From the NCBI RefSeq assembly GCF_900129295.1, contig NZ_FQUU01000016.1, positions 34,551 through 98,550 of the forward strand: a DNA stretch of 64,000 nucleotides, read 5' to 3'. The notes beneath the pieces were generated by a model. The model made no database searches. It was not told where the DNA came from and saw nothing but the letters and a program-made list of their open reading frames with translations. This stretch comes from Flavisolibacter ginsengisoli DSM 18119 (GTDB taxonomy: Bacteria; Bacteroidota; Bacteroidia; Chitinophagales; Chitinophagaceae). Shown piece by piece: positions 1 through 9,400 of the stretch (positions are counted from its first letter, which is position 1; every line of letters starts with the position of its first letter). The translations under genes were made by a program, and so were the position numbers.

Positions 1-296
1 CAAAACCCAACCCATGTACCCTCGTTAGTGACAGCTATTACAGCCTTGCCCTCTTCAATTTTCTGTGAAATATATTCTGGTGATCTTTTAGCTATACCTG
101 TACCACGGGCTTTTGCCGAAGACTCCATTTCATTTGTAATGGTTTCGGCATATTTTTTATCTTCTGGTGTTGCCACCCTAATGACAATATTCTGTTCCAA
201 TTTGTAAAAAGAATTGTTGTAAGTAGTTGGATAACCAATCCTGTACCAATAAACTTGGGAGATTTCACTGATAGGGGCCTTGGTTAATGGCTCGTC
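1..296 (-). CDS. GNAT-like N-acetyltransferase, partial at window edge, 5' end unclear
   Basis: The minus-strand frame is open from the window edge back to a TAG at 297-299. It encodes a segment with IRVATPEDKKYAETI, then a helical stretch ending in EGKAVIAV and TWVGF. That order (beta strand, helix, paired strands) resembles the N-terminal half of GNAT acetyltransferases, which move an acetyl group from acetyl-CoA to an amine. No ATG exists in this frame; the best start is a TTG at 198-200. Codons upstream of that TTG (PLTKAPISEISQVYWYRIGY) also look protein-like, so the gene may have lost its true start to a frameshift. The acetyl-CoA-binding loop would lie outside the window. Family assignment is moderate. 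Confidence 0.5.
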
Positions 297-649
297 CTAT
301 CAGCAACCAGGTCGTCGTCTTGAGAGGTAGCGAAAAATATCAAAACATACATCATACATGCGGGTAGAAATGCGCGCATGAAAGATATAATGCTTGTTAT
401 GTATGTTGTTGCTCATTTATGTGGGAAATGCAAATCTATATTTAATTCTGGTTTATTTTCAATAATAATCTCTAAATAGTACACATTTTTAAGGTAGACA
501 TTACTAAAAAAGCTTCGGGAAAATATCAGATTGCTAAACCAAAACGCCTGATCTTGCTATAGGAACTGGTATTTTTTCTAAATTCCTGATAACCGGGCAT
601 GATATTTTCAATTAAGATTTTATGAATATTTTATTATAATTCCCCATTT
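297..649. other. Intergenic stretch with only a tiny minus-strand ORF
   Basis: The only coding signal is a 31-codon minus-strand ORF (379 down to 284). It begins MRAFLPACMMYVL and overlaps the 5' end of the GNAT-like frame in another phase. It could be the displaced N-terminus of that gene or chance. The rest, about 380-649, is AT-rich; I see no RNA gene and no convincing -7 element. Confidence 0.4.
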
Positions 650-922
650 ATGATCACCTACCAGGAATATTTGTCTCTACATGAAGATATACAAACACAG
701 CTATTATCTGTAGATGGCGTATGCCTGGACCTTGTTAGGAATTGCAGGAATATTACTGTGGAATTGTATTCATTATACCAGTTTTACGTGGAGATCTTCT
801 TTGATAAAGCCACGGAGGAGCCGTTGTATTTAAAAGCCTTCAATAAACTAGAATTACTCGATCCCTATCTTGACCAGGTGGATATTGCCGAACTAAAAGG
901 AATAAGAGAAGGAGGATATTAA
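650..922 (+). CDS. Hypothetical protein (90 aa)
   Basis: This is a small acidic protein rich in Leu, Tyr and Glu, starting MITYQEYLSLHEDIQ. It has no signal peptide, no membrane segment and no motif I recognise; the composition suggests an all-helical cytosolic protein. The ATG is followed by an uninterrupted frame that ends 11 bp before a strong intrinsic terminator. That supports a real, separately transcribed gene. No clear -7 element or Shine-Dalgarno sequence lies upstream. The nearest downstream gene is a convergent tRNA-Gln. Function unknown. Confidence 0.6.
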   Translation: MITYQEYLSLHEDIQTQLLSVDGVCLDLVRNCRNITVELYSLYQFYVEIFFDKATEEPLYLKAFNKLELLDPYLDQVDIAELKGIREGGY

Positions 923-933
923 TAAATTAAAAA

Positions 934-955
934 ACCGGTCGAAGACCGGTTTTTT
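934..955 (+). terminator. Intrinsic terminator
   Basis: ACCGGTC (934-940) pairs perfectly with GACCGGT (944-950) across a GAA loop and is followed by five Ts. An A-run precedes the stem, so it could also stop transcription of tRNA-Gln from the opposite strand. Confidence 0.85.
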
Positions 956-956
956 G

Positions 957-1027
957 TTGAGCTACTAGGATTCGAACCTAGACAGACAGAACCAAAATCT
1001 GTAGTGCTACCGTTACACCATAGCTCA
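957..1027 (-). tRNA. tRNA-Gln (TTG anticodon)
   Basis: Read on the minus strand, the 7-bp acceptor TGAGCTA/TAGCTCA encloses D, anticodon and T arms. The anticodon loop is TTTTGGT, anticodon TTG (reads CAA). The T loop has the usual GGTTCGAATCC. The 3' CCA is not encoded. Confidence 0.92.
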
Positions 1028-1211
1028 AACTCAACCTATATTGATATTGCGATCAAAAAGGAGTGCAAAAATAAAGGCACAGGCAAGATGAACCAAATTT
1101 TTTAAGAGATTCCTACTATTTACCTGCTATTTGATTATAAATAGTCTACAGATAATATTTTGCATGCCATCCTCACAGAAAAGAAAATAACTACATTTAT
1201 GAAAAACCATT

Positions 1212-2504
1212 ATGCCATTTGACCGCCGCAATTTTATACAGAAAGCCGGTATAGCCACTGCAACAGCTTTTTTTAGTACCCTGGTTCAGCCATCATGGAG
1301 TAGAAACCTGGAAAGGGCCATAAGAAATAGTGAAAACCTGACTGCAGATGAATTGGCAAATGAAGAAGAGTTTTGGTATTATATACAGCAGTCCTTCACA
1401 GTTTCCCCTTCAATCATTAATTTAAATAATGGGGGAGTATCACCAGCGCCAAAAACAGTGCAGGATGCAATGAAAAGGTACTATGATTACTGTAATGAAG
1501 CCCCGAGTTATTATATGTGGCGGGTTCTGGACCAGGGAAGAGAAACTTTAAGAGGTAACCTGGCAAAAATGGCCGGATGCTCTTCCGATGAAATTGCTAT
1601 AAACCGTAATTCCTCGGAAGGATTAGAAACTGTCATTTTTGGTTTGCCCCTTAAGCAGGGAGACGAGGTAGTGGTGGCTAAACAGGATTATCCGAATGTA
1701 GTTAATGCATGGAAACAAAGAGAACTAAGAGACGGAATAAAGATCAATTGGGTAAACCTGGAATTGCCAACAGAGGACAAAAGCTATTTAGTGAAGCAAT
1801 ATATAAATGCTTTTACCTCCAAAACGAAGGCTGTAAACATTACCCATATAATAAATTGGAATGGCCAGATTATACCTGTAAAGGAAATAGCGCAGGAAGC
1901 ACATAAAAGAAATATTGATGTATTGGTAGACGGTGCCCACAGCTTTGCTCATTTTGACTTCAGGATTCCCGACCTGGATGCTGATTATTTTGCAACAAGC
2001 CTGCATAAATGGCTTTATGCTCCAATAGGTAGCGGTATGCTATACGTGAAAAAGGAAAAGATCAAAAATCTTTATCCCATGTTTGCAGGGGATAATCCTT
2101 TAAAAGACGATATAAGGAAATTTGAAAATCTTGGCACCCGCCCATTTTATATTGAGCAAGCTATTGGTAAAGCTTTAGAATTTCATGACATGATAGGTAG
2201 TGAAAGGAAAGAAAAAAGGTTGCATTACCTTAAGAATTATTGGATGGATAAGGTAAAAGATATTCCAAATGTGAAAATTCATACTTCACTACATCCAAAA
2301 TGGGGATGTGCTATTGGCCTTGTTTCTATAGAAGGGAAAAAACCGTCTGAGCTAGATAACTTTCTTTTTAGTAATTACAAAATTCATACTACTTCGATAG
2401 AATGGGAAAATATTAAGGGTGTTCGCATAACACCTAATGTTTATACAACTACTAAAAACCTGGATGTCCTGGTTAATGGTATAGCCAATTTTGCAAAGGT
2501 TTAG
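1212..2504 (+). CDS. Aminotransferase class V (PLP-dependent), with export-type leader
   Basis: This 430-residue protein has the fold-type I PLP-enzyme layout of class V aminotransferases and cysteine desulfurase or isopenicillin-N-epimerase-like proteins. It shows a substrate-loop start (NLNNGGVSPAPK), the cofactor Asp region (VDGAHSF) and the Schiff-base lysine in SLHKWLYAPIGSG. The N-terminus MPFDRRNFIQKAG followed by a hydrophobic stretch resembles a twin-arginine signal, so the enzyme may act outside the cytoplasm, which is unusual for a PLP enzyme. The gene lies 14 bp before an APC-family permease and is probably cotranscribed with it, which suggests handling of an amino acid or peptide. 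A near-consensus -7 element (TACATTTA, 1192-1199) lies just upstream. The exact substrate cannot be told from the sequence. Confidence 0.85.
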   Translation: MPFDRRNFIQKAGIATATAFFSTLVQPSWSRNLERAIRNSENLTADELANEEEFWYYIQQSFTVSPSIINLNNGGVSPAPKTVQDAMKRYYDYCNEAPSYYMWRVLDQGRETLRGNLAKMAGCSSDEIAINRNSSEGLETVIFGLPLKQGDEVVVAKQDYPNVVNAWKQRELRDGIKINWVNLELPTEDKSYLVKQYINAFTSKTKAVNITHIINWNGQIIPVKEIAQEAHKRNIDVLVDGAHSFAHFDFRIPDLDADYFATSLHKWLYAPIGSGMLYVKKEKIKNLYPMFAGDNPLKDDIRKFENLGTRPFYIEQAIGKALEFHDMIGSERKEKRLHYLKNYWMDKVKDIPNVKIHTSLHPKWGCAIGLVSIEGKKPSELDNFLFSNYKIHTTSIEWENIKGVRITPNVYTTTKNLDVLVNGIANFAKV

Positions 2505-2518
2505 GTGATACCTGCTTC

Positions 2519-3877
2519 ATGTCACATAACTTAAAACGTAAGATCACGCTTTTACAGGCCACTTCCATCAATATGATTGACATGGTTGGGATTGGGCCTT
2601 TTGTTGTGATACCCCTGGTTATTGGATATTTCAATAGCCCTTTATTTTTATATGCCTGGATATTTGGGGCTGTGATTGCTTACCTCGATGGTATGATCTG
2701 GAGTGAACTGGGAGCATCTTTTCCCCTGGCTGGCGGAAGCTATAATTTTCTCAGGGAGGCGTATGGCAGGAGAGGAGGAAAATTAATGAGCTTTTTGTTC
2801 GTTTGGCAAACATCAATCCAGGCGCCCCTGGTAGTAGCTTCAGGCTCCATAGGATTTGCGCAGTATGTGAAATACCTTGTACCCCTAAATCTGTATGAAG
2901 AAAAGTTGGTTTCAGTGGTCGTTATAGTTTTCCTTGTGTTATTATTATACAGGAAAATAGAAACTATTGGAAAGCTTTCGGTATTACTTTGGGTAGGTGT
3001 GATGATTACTATTGTTTGGATCATTGCCGGCGGTTTTACGCACAAGCAGATACCCTATAATTTTTGGCCAAACGATACCAGCGAGTTCTTTAAGGCAGCA
3101 TTCTGGATTGCTCTTGGACAAGGTAGTGTGAAAACTATTTATAGCTACCTGGGTTACTATAATGTTTGCCACCTGGGAGGAGAAATTGTAAGACCGGAAA
3201 AAAATATTCCAAGAAGTATTTTTATTTCAATTACTGGCATAGCTATTTTATACCTTGCTATGAATATAAGTATTGTTGGTGTAGTTCCATGGCAGGAAGC
3301 AAAAAACTATTCATTTATTGTCAGCGTATTCATTGAAAGAATTTATGGAATTGGAGCCGCCAGAATTGCCACAGCTCTTGTATTATGGGTTGCTTTTGCA
3401 TCTCTGTTCGCTGTGCTGTTGGGATATTCCAGGGTTCCATACGCTGCAGCACTCGATAACAATTTTTTCAAACCATTTGCCAAACTACACCCTACAAAGG
3501 AATTCCCTTATATTTCACTACTCTATATTGCCGGACTGGGAATTATTTTCTCATTAAGTTTTTCACTGAAAGGAGTGATAAGTGCCATATTAGCTATGCG
3601 TATCCTTGTTCAATTTATTGCCCAATCCATTGCCGTAGTTTTACTTAGAAGGAGAAATAAAGCAAAGGTGTTGCCTTTCAGCATGTGGGTTTATCCACTT
3701 CCTGTGATTACCTCTATTTTGATATGGCTATTCGTGTTTTTTTCTACTGGTTGGTTTGCCCTTTGGGGCATATTAATAGCTCTTGCAGGGGTAATAGCTT
3801 TTTTTATCAAGGAGCACTTTGAAAAAAAAGCCATTCTATTAATAAAAAAGGAGGAGAGAAGTTCAACTACTTTCTAA
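2519..3877 (+). CDS. APC family amino acid permease
   Basis: This 452-residue polytopic inner-membrane protein has about 12 hydrophobic segments. Its opening (ATSINMIDMVGIGPFVVIP) matches the glycine-rich TM1 of the amino acid-polyamine-organocation superfamily, where the substrate amine and carboxylate bind. GEIVRPEKNIPRS is the conserved cytoplasmic loop of the family. It follows the aminotransferase by 14 bp, so an import-and-conversion pair is plausible. Its stop overlaps the tyrS stop by 4 bp on the opposite strand, leaving no room for a dedicated terminator. Substrate unknown. Confidence 0.88.
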   Translation: MSHNLKRKITLLQATSINMIDMVGIGPFVVIPLVIGYFNSPLFLYAWIFGAVIAYLDGMIWSELGASFPLAGGSYNFLREAYGRRGGKLMSFLFVWQTSIQAPLVVASGSIGFAQYVKYLVPLNLYEEKLVSVVVIVFLVLLLYRKIETIGKLSVLLWVGVMITIVWIIAGGFTHKQIPYNFWPNDTSEFFKAAFWIALGQGSVKTIYSYLGYYNVCHLGGEIVRPEKNIPRSIFISITGIAILYLAMNISIVGVVPWQEAKNYSFIVSVFIERIYGIGAARIATALVLWVAFASLFAVLLGYSRVPYAAALDNNFFKPFAKLHPTKEFPYISLLYIAGLGIIFSLSFSLKGVISAILAMRILVQFIAQSIAVVLLRRRNKAKVLPFSMWVYPLPVITSILIWLFVFFSTGWFALWGILIALAGVIAFFIKEHFEKKAILLIKKEERSSTTF

Positions 3878-5151
3878 TGAACCACTAGCAGGTAATAATT
3901 CTTTTTTCCCTTTTGGATCAACAGGTATTTATGATGAAGTAGCTGCGATGCATCAACCATATGTGTAACCCCTGGCACCTTATGCCGGTTGATACTTACT
4001 CCTCCATTCTGTATCATTTTTCTTGCCTCTCCCTTACTTGGAAAAACATTGGTTTCTGAAAGAAGTGTAATGACATCTATACCATTTCCCAATTTCTCTT
4101 TGTCGTAAGAAATGTTGATAATCCCTTTCATTCCTTGCAAATCTTCTGCACTTAAAGATTCTGCAGAAGCATTTTGTTGGGTAAATAGTTTTTGAGTGGT
4201 ATCAATAGCTTTTTTATATTCCTCATTGCCATGTACAAATATGGTAAGTTCTTCTGCAAGTTTCCTTTGCAGCACACGGGCTGAAGGATCGGATTGATGT
4301 TCAGTGATAAGTTCATCAATAACTTCTTTAGGCAAAAAGGTGAATATTTTTATCCACTTTTCAGCATCATTATCAGCCGCATTTAACCAAAACTGGTAAA
4401 ACTGGTAGGGAGTGGTTTTGGTTGGATCAAGCCATATATTTCCTTGTTCTGTTTTTCCAAATTTCCCGCCATCAGCTTTTTTTATTAATGGGCAGGTAAA
4501 GGCGAACGCTTCACCACCTATCTTACGACGAATTAATTCTATACCCGTAGTAATATTTCCCCATTGGTCACTGCCGCCCATCTGCAGTTTACAATTGTTG
4601 TTCTTATACAGCCAATAAAAATCATAGCCCTGGATCAATTGATAAGTAAATTCAGTAAAGCTTATGCCAGTTTCGCTATCTATTCTTTTTCGAACGCTTT
4701 CCTTACTCATCATATAATTAACCGTAATATGTTTACCGGCATCTCTTATGAATTCTAAAAAATTCATTTCCTTGAACCAATCGTAATTATTAACCATTTC
4801 TGCAGCATTAGGTTTACCTGGTGTAAAGTCAAGAAACTTCATTAACTGGTTTTTTACGCCTTCCTGGTTTCTCTTTAATTCTTCTTCACTTAACAGGTTC
4901 CTTTCCTGGCTTTTACCTGTGGGATCACCAATCATACCAGTGGCCCCACCAACTAACGCAATAGGTTTATGGCCAGCCTTTTGCATATGTACTAAAATTA
5001 ATATAGGAACCAGGCTGCCAATGTGTAGAGAATCGGCTGTAGGGTCAAATCCTATATAACCAGCGGTCATTTCCTTGTTTAATTGCTCTTCAGTACCTGG
5101 CACAATATCCTGAATGAGGCCGCGCCAGCGCAGTTCCGGGATCAAATTCAT
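3874..5151 (-). CDS. tyrS: Tyrosine--tRNA ligase
   Basis: This class I aminoacyl-tRNA synthetase charges tRNA-Tyr. The HIGH-type motif is HIGS in ADSLHIGSLVPI. The KMSKS-type motif is in KADGGKFGKTEQG. The tyrosine-binding region (YDFYWLY, QMGGSDQWGNI) and a C-terminal S4 RNA-binding domain (from about NVFPSKGEARKMIQ) complete the TyrS layout. I start it at the ATG at 5149-5151 (MNLIPELRW), giving 425 aa. The frame is open further upstream, but those codons are unlike TyrS and contain a -7 element (5172-5179). It converges with the permease, with a 4-bp stop overlap. Confidence 0.96.
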   Translation of the reverse strand: MNLIPELRWRGLIQDIVPGTEEQLNKEMTAGYIGFDPTADSLHIGSLVPILILVHMQKAGHKPIALVGGATGMIGDPTGKSQERNLLSEEELKRNQEGVKNQLMKFLDFTPGKPNAAEMVNNYDWFKEMNFLEFIRDAGKHITVNYMMSKESVRKRIDSETGISFTEFTYQLIQGYDFYWLYKNNNCKLQMGGSDQWGNITTGIELIRRKIGGEAFAFTCPLIKKADGGKFGKTEQGNIWLDPTKTTPYQFYQFWLNAADNDAEKWIKIFTFLPKEVIDELITEHQSDPSARVLQRKLAEELTIFVHGNEEYKKAIDTTQKLFTQQNASAESLSAEDLQGMKGIINISYDKEKLGNGIDVITLLSETNVFPSKGEARKMIQNGGVSINRHKVPGVTHMVDASQLLHHKYLLIQKGKKNYYLLVVH

Positions 5152-5171
5152 TTTTTGTTGGCTTTGAGCAG

Positions 5172-5179
5172 CAAAAGTA
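5172..5179 (-). promoter_or_regulatory. Putative tyrS -7 element
   Basis: On the minus strand TACTTTTG matches the Bacteroidota -7 consensus TAnnTTTG, about 20 bp before the chosen tyrS ATG. I did not find a well-spaced -33 TTG. Confidence 0.45.
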
Positions 5180-5265
5180 GGTAGCAAAAAACAATTTCCT
5201 TTTAACACCTTCGTTTTCAGTAAGTATTTGTACGAAGTAGATTATGAATTTGAGGTTTTGTAGTT

Positions 5266-5273
5266 TACATTTG
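5266..5273 (+). promoter_or_regulatory. Putative -7 element for the porV-like/porU-like pair
   Basis: TACATTTG fits TAnnTTTG 60 bp upstream of the PorV-like start codon. TTTG runs occur upstream, but none at ideal spacing. Confidence 0.4.
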
Positions 5274-5333
5274 TTTTGCAACCAGACTAGCTAAAATCCA
5301 ATACTAATCCATTGCTTATTGAAAATTGACTAA

Positions 5334-6449
5334 ATGAAAATCAACCACCTGGCATTGTTGCTGGTATTCCTTACCAGCATGGCTACTACTTCTGCTCAAT
5401 TCAGAAAGTATTCCAATGAATTTTTAAATATAGGTGCCGGAGCACGGGGTTTAGCTATGGGCAGTGCCCAGGTAGCTTCTGTTATGGATGGTACCGCAGG
5501 ATATTGGAATCCTGCCGGGCTAATGGGCGTTAAGGATCACCCTAACGTAAATATCATGCATGCGGAATATTTTGCCGGTATAGGTAAATATGATTTTGCC
5601 AGCATAGCGTTACCAGTTTCGGGAAATAAAAGGACGCTGGCATTTTCCGCGTTGCGCTTTGCGGTGGATGATATCATGAACACACTTTTTTTGGTTGAAC
5701 CGGATGGTTCAGTTAATTACAATAACATCCAGGCTTTTTCTTCAGCTGATTATGCATTTCTTTTCTCTTTTGCTCAAAAATTAAAAGAAACAACTAATAA
5801 GAATGTAAACTTTGGTTTGAATGCTAAAGTGATTCATAGGAGTGTGGGCAAGTTTGCAAAAGCATGGGGATTTGGATTAGATGCTGGGCTACAAATAAAG
5901 GCTGATAAATGGCTTTTTGGATTTGCCGGGCGGGATATAACAACTACATTCAATGCATGGTCTTTTAATTTTACTGAAAAGGAAAAGGAAGCTTTATACC
6001 TCACTAATAACGAAATACCAGTTAAATCGACTGAAATGACAGCTCCAAGGCTAATACTAGGAGTTGCCCGGGATTTCAGACTAGGGAAAAAATCATCTCT
6101 GCTCGCGGAAGCAAATTTTGATCTAACATTTGACGGAAAGAGAAATACACTTATCAGTGCAGATCCGGTAAGCGTAGACCCCAAACTTGGATTGGAATTT
6201 AATATTAATAAGGTTTTCTTTCTCAGAGGGGGGATCAATAATTTTCAAAAGGGATTATCTGATGGCGATACTTTGAATCTTAAAAAAGTTTGGATCTATC
6301 AACCAAGCGCAGGTGCAGGCTTTAAAATTCAAAATGTAAAAATAGATTACGCATTTACAAATCTTGCCAACCAATCAAATCCATTATTTACCCATGTTTT
6401 TTCTCTCCAGGTAGACCTGGTAAATGACAAAAGGAAAAAAAATAAATAA
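5334..6449 (+). CDS. porV2: PorV/PorQ-family outer-membrane protein (putative type IX sorting protein PorV2)
   Basis: This 371-residue protein has a cleavable signal peptide (cut near TTSAQ/F). It then has the FadL-like beta-barrel opening of PorV/PorQ proteins: FLNIGAGARGLAMGSAQVAS, then GTAGYWNPAGL. Alternating hydrophobic strands continue to an aromatic-poor C-terminus. PorV-type barrels shuttle type IX secretion cargo between the translocon and the attachment complex in the outer membrane. The next gene, 26 bp downstream, is a PorU-like C25 peptidase, matching the PorV-PorU functional pair. The distinction between PorV proper and the paralogue called PorV2 rests on my recollection of that neighbour pattern, so treat the symbol as tentative. 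Confidence 0.75.
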   Translation: MKINHLALLLVFLTSMATTSAQFRKYSNEFLNIGAGARGLAMGSAQVASVMDGTAGYWNPAGLMGVKDHPNVNIMHAEYFAGIGKYDFASIALPVSGNKRTLAFSALRFAVDDIMNTLFLVEPDGSVNYNNIQAFSSADYAFLFSFAQKLKETTNKNVNFGLNAKVIHRSVGKFAKAWGFGLDAGLQIKADKWLFGFAGRDITTTFNAWSFNFTEKEKEALYLTNNEIPVKSTEMTAPRLILGVARDFRLGKKSSLLAEANFDLTFDGKRNTLISADPVSVDPKLGLEFNINKVFFLRGGINNFQKGLSDGDTLNLKKVWIYQPSAGAGFKIQNVKIDYAFTNLANQSNPLFTHVFSLQVDLVNDKRKKNK

Positions 6450-6475
6450 TCCTTGCTCCCCAAAACTATATTTCA

Positions 6476-9400
6476 ATGAAAAAATTTCTATTTGGTTTAT
6501 TGATTACCTGCAGCTTTATGGCCAAGGCGCAAGTGTACAATAACGAATGGATCCAGGGCTTTTCCAAGTCTTACTATAAATTTAAAATAGGGAAAGATGG
6601 CCTTTTCCGGATATCAAAAGCGCTTTTAGATAGTGCCGGACTGGGGACTACACCTGCGGAGGAATTTCAACTTTGGAGAAATGGTGTCCAGGTTCCCATA
6701 TATACCTCAGTAGCCACAGGACCTCTTCCGGCAGGGGCCTATATTGAATTTTGGGGGCAGATGAATGATGGTATACCTGATAAACAACTATACCGACATC
6801 CTGAATACCAGGTAGATGATAAATGGAGTTTATCTACTGATACCTCCACGTATTTTTTAACTTCAAATAATGTAATAGGTAATAATCTTAGGATAGTCGA
6901 TGATAATAATAATGTCTCTGGAACAACATTACCAGTAGAGCCATATTTTTTATATACTGCAGCCAGGCATTTTAAGGATAAAATCAACAATGGAAAGGCT
7001 GTCAACGTTGGTGAAAATTTATATTCCTCCTCTTATGATAAATGCGAAGGCTGGTCTTCGGCAGATATTGTGACCTCTGCTTCTACAAATGGCATAACTT
7101 ATGGAAACAATACTTCAACTTTAAATAATTTATTTGTTTATACCGGTGCAGGTGCACCATCACCTTCCTTTAAAATAGCGATATCGGGGAATGCTAATTA
7201 TTTACGCCGTTATACTGCATCTATAAATGGTGATTCAGTAATTGGAAATCAATTTATAGAATATACTTCAGTTATAGATTCAACCACTTTTAATATATCC
7301 AGTATAGCGTCAAGTAACGCTTCAATTAATGTAAAGAATATTGCTTTTGTAGAATGTCCAACCGATCTTCCCTGTCAAACAGATAGAATTGTAATACATA
7401 AATATGAATTGACCTATCCCAGGCAATTTAATTTCGGCGGGGCCAGTAATTTTGAATTTTCACTTCCTGCCAGCAGCAGCGGTTATAATCTTCAAATCTC
7501 AAATTTTGTTTTTGGAAGTACTTTGCCGGTTCTCTATGACCTTTCAAATAAAAGAAGGTATATAGCTGATGTAACCTCAAGTCCATTGCTGAAATTTGTT
7601 TTACCAGCTTCTGACATTTTTCGCAGATTGGTTTTAGTAAGTGAAGATGCATCAAATATTAATGCTGTATCTGGAATGCAAAGTGTAGTTTTTAAGGATT
7701 ATAGTAAGGCAGACCAGGTAGGTGATTATCTGATTATTTCTCACCCTTATTTATTTAATGGGTCAAATGGAAATCCGGTTGAAGACTATAGAGCATACAG
7801 AAGTTCAGTGCCAGGGGGATCGTTTAATGCAAAAATTTATTTGTCAGATGAATTAATAGATCAGTTTGCATTTGGAATTAAAAAACATCCTTTAGGAATC
7901 AGGAATTTTATTCGATTTGCACGGAATACATTTCCAGTGATGCCAAAACATGTTTTTTTAATTGGAAGTGGAGTATATTATGTTCAGCAAAAAGCTTATG
8001 AAAATAGTACTGATCCAACAATAAAATCCAACCTAGACCGGCTAAACCTGGTACCTACATTCGGTTGGCCGGCATCAGATATATTATTAACTGCAGAACC
8101 CGGAAGTTCTATTCCTGAAATACCAATTGGACGTTTATCAGTTGTTTATCCGCAGGAAGTCACTGTTTACTTAAATAAAGTAAAGGAATATGAACAGGCA
8201 CAAGCCAATCAATCTCCATCTTCTGATAGAAAATGGATGAAGAACGTTGTTCATATTGTTGGTGCCAGTGATGATAACCTGGGACATATCCTTGCCCAGT
8301 CAATGGAAGGATTTAGAAAAATTATTATTGACACACTTTATGGAGCTAAAGTTTCTACTTTTTCTAAAAGTTCAGCAGATGCGGTTCAACAATTAAGTAG
8401 TCAGGACCTTTCCGATTTAATAAATAATGGAACAAGTCTTATAACCTATTTTGGTCATTCTTCTGCCAGTACACTTGAATTCAACCTGGATAACCCGGAA
8501 AATTATTCCAACCAGGGTAAATATCCTTTATTTATCGGGTTAGGATGTAATGCTGGTAATTTCTTTAGTTATAATCCAACACGTTTTATAACGAAAGAAA
8601 CTTTATCAGAGAAATATGTATTATATCCAAATCGTGGAACTATCGGGTTTATTTCAAGTACGCATTTTGGTATTGTACAATACCTTGACATTTGGAATTC
8701 CCGGGCATATAAAAGGATCAGTAATACCAGTTACGGAAAAAGTATAGGGGAGATAATGAAAAAAACGGCTGAAGATGTTTTTAGTGCCCAGTCCCAGGAA
8801 GACTTTTATGCCAGAGCTAATGTGGAGGAGAGCGAACTTCATGGTGACCCTGCTATAACAATTAATTCACCACCTAAAGCTGATTACGTCATAGAAGATC
8901 AAATGGTGAAAGTTACCCCGGGATTTGTTTCTGTTGCAGATGCAACTTTCAAAGTGGATATTAAGACATTAAATATTGGAAAAGCAGTAAAGGATAATAT
9001 CATTATTGAAATAAAGCGTCAATTTCCTGATCAATCAATTGTGGTAGTAAGAAGAGATTCGATTTTTAAATCTTCAGAAAGAACCTTGTCAAACTTTTCC
9101 AGGTTCGAAGATTCAATTTCATTGACCATTCCAATAGACCCTGTTCATGATAAAGGTTTAAACAAACTTATTGTTACTGTAGACCCGGATAATGCAGTAG
9201 ATGAACTATTTGAAACCAATAATAGCGTAACGAAAGAAGTAATGATATACGAAGATGAAGCGCGTCCAGTATACCCATACAATTATGCAATTATCAATAA
9301 GAATAATATCAAAATGTATGCTTCTACCGCTAATCCATTTAGTGTGAGTAAGGAGTATAGAATGGAAATGGATACCACTGAGCTATTTAATTCGCCATTC

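Noticed and set aside
5152..5208. Longer TyrS starting at 5208
   Set aside because: The extra codons contain the -7 element and do not resemble TyrS N-termini.
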